Shown piece by piece: positions 62,089 through 64,000 of a DNA stretch of 64,000 nt. The notes under the pieces are model-generated. The model saw only the letters and a list, made by a program, of their open reading frames with translations. It had not been told where the DNA came from and did no database searches. Position 1 is the first letter of the stretch. Each line of letters begins with the position of its first letter. Both the position numbers and the translations under genes were made by a program. This DNA is from Leclercia sp. AS011. GTDB taxonomy: Bacteria; Pseudomonadota; Gammaproteobacteria; Enterobacterales; Enterobacteriaceae. Location of the stretch: positions 1 to 64,000 of the forward strand of contig NZ_JBBCMA010000003.1 in NCBI RefSeq assembly GCF_037152535.1, read 5' to 3'.

Positions 62089-63822
62089 GTGAAATCTTCG
62101 ATCCAACTCCGTCGTCGTGAAGTGAACGACAGCGCCGTGTTACCCGCGGATCTGTCGCCTCTGTTACGTCGACTGTACGCCAGTCGTGGCGTACAAACGG
62201 CAGACGACCTTGAGCGAGGCGTAAAAGGTATGCTGCCCTGGCAGCAGCTGAGTGGCGTCGAGACGGCCACGGAGCTGCTGTACAACGCCTTTCGTGAAGG
62301 GACGCGCATCATCGTGGTGGGGGATTTCGATGCCGATGGTGCCACCAGTACCGCGCTGAGCGTGCTCAGCCTGCGGGCGATGGGGTGCGATAACGTCTCC
62401 TATCTGGTGCCGAACCGCTTTGAGGATGGCTACGGCCTGAGTCCGGAAGTGGTCGATCAGGCCCATGCCCGCGGCGCGCAGATGATCCTCACCGTCGACA
62501 ATGGGATCTCCTCCCATGCCGGTGTCGATCGTGCGCATGCGCTGGGGATCCCGGTGCTGGTTACCGATCACCACCTGCCTGGCGACACGCTGCCGGCGGC
62601 GGAGGCGATCATCAACCCCAACCTGCGCGACTGCGACTTCCCGTCGAAAGCGCTGGCGGGTGTCGGCGTGGCCTTCTACCTGATGCTGGCACTGCGTACG
62701 AAGCTGCGGGATAAAGGCTGGTTTGAGGCGCAGGGCATTGCCGCGCCGAATCTGGCGGAATTCCTCGATCTGGTGGCGCTGGGCACCGTGGCGGACGTGG
62801 TGCCGCTGGATGCCAATAACCGCATTCTCACCTGGCAGGGCTTAAACCGTATTCGGGCGGGCAAGTGCCGTCCGGGCATTAAGGCACTGCTGGAGATCGC
62901 TAATCGGGATCAGCAGCGGCTGGCGGCCAGCGATCTGGGCTTTGCCCTCGGTCCGCGTCTCAACGCCGCCGGGCGACTGGATGATATGTCGGTCGGCGTG
63001 GCGCTGCTGTTGTGTGACAACGTCGGCGAAGCGCGCGTGCTGGCTAACGAGCTGGATGCCCTGAACCAGACCCGCAAAGAGATCGAACAGGGGATGCAGG
63101 CCGAAGCCCTGATCCTGTGCGAAAAGCTGGAGCGCAGCGGCGAAACGCTGCCCGGTGGGCTGGCGATGTATCACCCCGAGTGGCACCAGGGGGTGGTTGG
63201 GATCCTGGCCTCGCGCATTAAAGAGCGTTTTCACCGCCCGGTGATTGCTTTTGCACCGGCCGGAGACGGCACGCTGAAAGGATCGGGCCGATCCATTCAG
63301 GGGCTGCATATGCGCGATGCGCTGGAGCGTCTGCACACGCTCCATCCCGATCTGATGATCAAGTTTGGCGGCCACGCGATGGCAGCGGGCCTGTCGCTGG
63401 AGGAGGCGAAGTTCGACCGGTTCCAGCGCCTGTTCAGCGAGCTGGTCACCGACTGGCTGGATCCGGCCCTGTTGCAGGGCGAAGTGGTCTCCGACGGTCC
63501 GTTAACGCCTGCGGAAATGACCATGGAGGTGGCGCAGATGCTGCGTGATGCCGGGCCGTGGGGGCAGATGTTCCCGGAGCCGCTGTTCGATGGCCGTTTC
63601 CGTCTGCTGCAACAGCGGCTGGTGGGGGAACGCCATCTGAAAGTGATGGTGGAACCGGTTGGCGGCGGCCCGCTACTGGACGGTATCGCGTTTAACGTCG
63701 ATACCACCATCTGGCCGGATAACGGCGTGCGCGAAGTCGAACTGGCCTACAAACTGGATATCAACGAGTTTCGCGGCAACCGCACGCTGCAAATCATCAT
63801 CGACCATATCTGGCCACTTTAG
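62089..63822 (+). CDS. recJ: Single-strand 5'-3' exonuclease RecJ
   Basis: Degrades single-stranded DNA 5' to 3' in recombination and mismatch repair. It has 577 residues, as in E. coli. The DHH-family metal motifs are V-G-D-F-D-A-D-G-A near 78, D-N-G-I-S-S near 138, T-D-H-H near 160 and the DHHA1 G-G-H near 427. The start is GTG at 62089, five bases after the dsbC stop, as expected for tight coupling. prfB follows. Confidence 0.97.
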   Translation: MKSSIQLRRREVNDSAVLPADLSPLLRRLYASRGVQTADDLERGVKGMLPWQQLSGVETATELLYNAFREGTRIIVVGDFDADGATSTALSVLSLRAMGCDNVSYLVPNRFEDGYGLSPEVVDQAHARGAQMILTVDNGISSHAGVDRAHALGIPVLVTDHHLPGDTLPAAEAIINPNLRDCDFPSKALAGVGVAFYLMLALRTKLRDKGWFEAQGIAAPNLAEFLDLVALGTVADVVPLDANNRILTWQGLNRIRAGKCRPGIKALLEIANRDQQRLAASDLGFALGPRLNAAGRLDDMSVGVALLLCDNVGEARVLANELDALNQTRKEIEQGMQAEALILCEKLERSGETLPGGLAMYHPEWHQGVVGILASRIKERFHRPVIAFAPAGDGTLKGSGRSIQGLHMRDALERLHTLHPDLMIKFGGHAMAAGLSLEEAKFDRFQRLFSELVTDWLDPALLQGEVVSDGPLTPAEMTMEVAQMLRDAGPWGQMFPEPLFDGRFRLLQQRLVGERHLKVMVEPVGGGPLLDGIAFNVDTTIWPDNGVREVELAYKLDINEFRGNRTLQIIIDHIWPL

Positions 63823-63913
63823 CATCACTATTCCGCTATAAAACAGGGCGTGAATCCGGTACAATTCCGCCCTTATCTCCGCATTTTGACTAGTCCATAA
63901 AAGAAAACAGACC

Positions 63914-64000
63914 ATGTTTGAAATTAATCCGGTAAAAAACCGCATTCAGGACCTCACGGAGCGCTCCGACGTTCTTAGGGGGTATCTTTGACTACGATGC
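63914..64000 (+). CDS. prfB: Peptide chain release factor 2, 5' end with programmed frameshift
   Basis: The first 25 codons of RF2 ([11 protein letters not shown]...) are followed by an in-frame TGA at 63989-63991. The CTT-TGA-C slip site with its upstream internal Shine-Dalgarno AGGGGG (63977-63982) is exactly the arrangement that directs +1 frameshifting in E. coli. When RF2 is scarce, ribosomes pause at UGA and slip into the +1 frame, making full RF2: an autoregulatory loop. The rest of the gene is outside the window, so this is a truncation by the window only. Confidence 0.97.
63974..63992 (+). promoter_or_regulatory. prfB +1 programmed frameshift signal
   Basis: CTT-AGG-GGG-TAT-CTT-TGA-C: the internal SD-like AGGGGG lies three bases before the CTT slippery codon, which is followed by the UGA stop and C, the weak-termination context. 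Identical in layout to E. coli prfB. Confidence 0.95.

Overview
The window is chromosomal DNA from a member of the Enterobacteriaceae. Gene content and order follow the Escherichia coli K-12 segment from pheV/speC to prfB almost gene for gene, and most proteins match my memory of their E. coli counterparts along their full length. The extra genes (an iclR-type regulator, an rpiR-type regulator beside bglA, and scsABCD) together with REP/BIME and boxC repeats suggest an Enterobacter/Leclercia/Klebsiella/Citrobacter-like genome. Genus cannot be fixed by eye. All identifications come from reading translations and motifs; no database search was run.

Layout. 1-820: accessory DNA on the 3' side of a tRNA-Phe gene. 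It holds the start of a probable IS110-family transposase at the edge of a REP-like sequence, a DUF1971 (YeaR-like) gene behind a Fur-like box and an NsrR-like palindrome, and about 210 bp I cannot assign. 820-6847: pheV, yqgA, speC, nupG, mltC. 6910-15468: yggX-mutY opposite trmB-yggL-yggN, then the hemW-rdgB-yggU-yggT-yggS operon, yggR and an extra IclR-type gene. 15507-21151: yqgF, yqgE, gshB, rsmE, endA, sprT, galP. 21361-27208: metK, a long speA leader region with yqgB, speA, speB, loiP. 27489-35943: tktA, epd-pgk-fbaA, mscS, argO, yggE. 36004-41231: argP, rpiA, serA, fau, 6S RNA, zapA, ygfB. 41253-50677: pepP-ubiH-ubiI, gcvTHP, ygfF. 50680-54191: scsABCD, placed between ygfF and bglA. 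54316-64000: bglA with an RpiR-type regulator, yqfB, trhA, ygfZ, sdhE-cptA, fldB, xerD-dsbC-recJ, and the first codons of prfB with its programmed frameshift site.

How it fits together. Polyamine synthesis is represented by ornithine decarboxylase (speC), arginine decarboxylase (speA) and agmatinase (speB), with S-adenosylmethionine supply (metK) next door. Central carbon genes (tktA, epd, pgk, fbaA, rpiA) lie close together. One-carbon and serine/glycine metabolism (serA, fau, gcvTHP) adjoin ubiquinone hydroxylases. Thiol and copper handling (scsABCD, dsbC) and Fe-S or heme-related functions (mutY, yggX, hemW, ygfZ) recur.

I found no CRISPR array, toxin-immunity cassette, phage or obviously novel multi-gene system. 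The most promising unexplained signals are the leader regions of speA and speC, each with a small candidate ORF followed by hairpins; the double iron/nitric-oxide operator in front of the DUF1971 gene; the relocated scs operon; and the bglA-regulator pair with an inverted repeat between the two genes.
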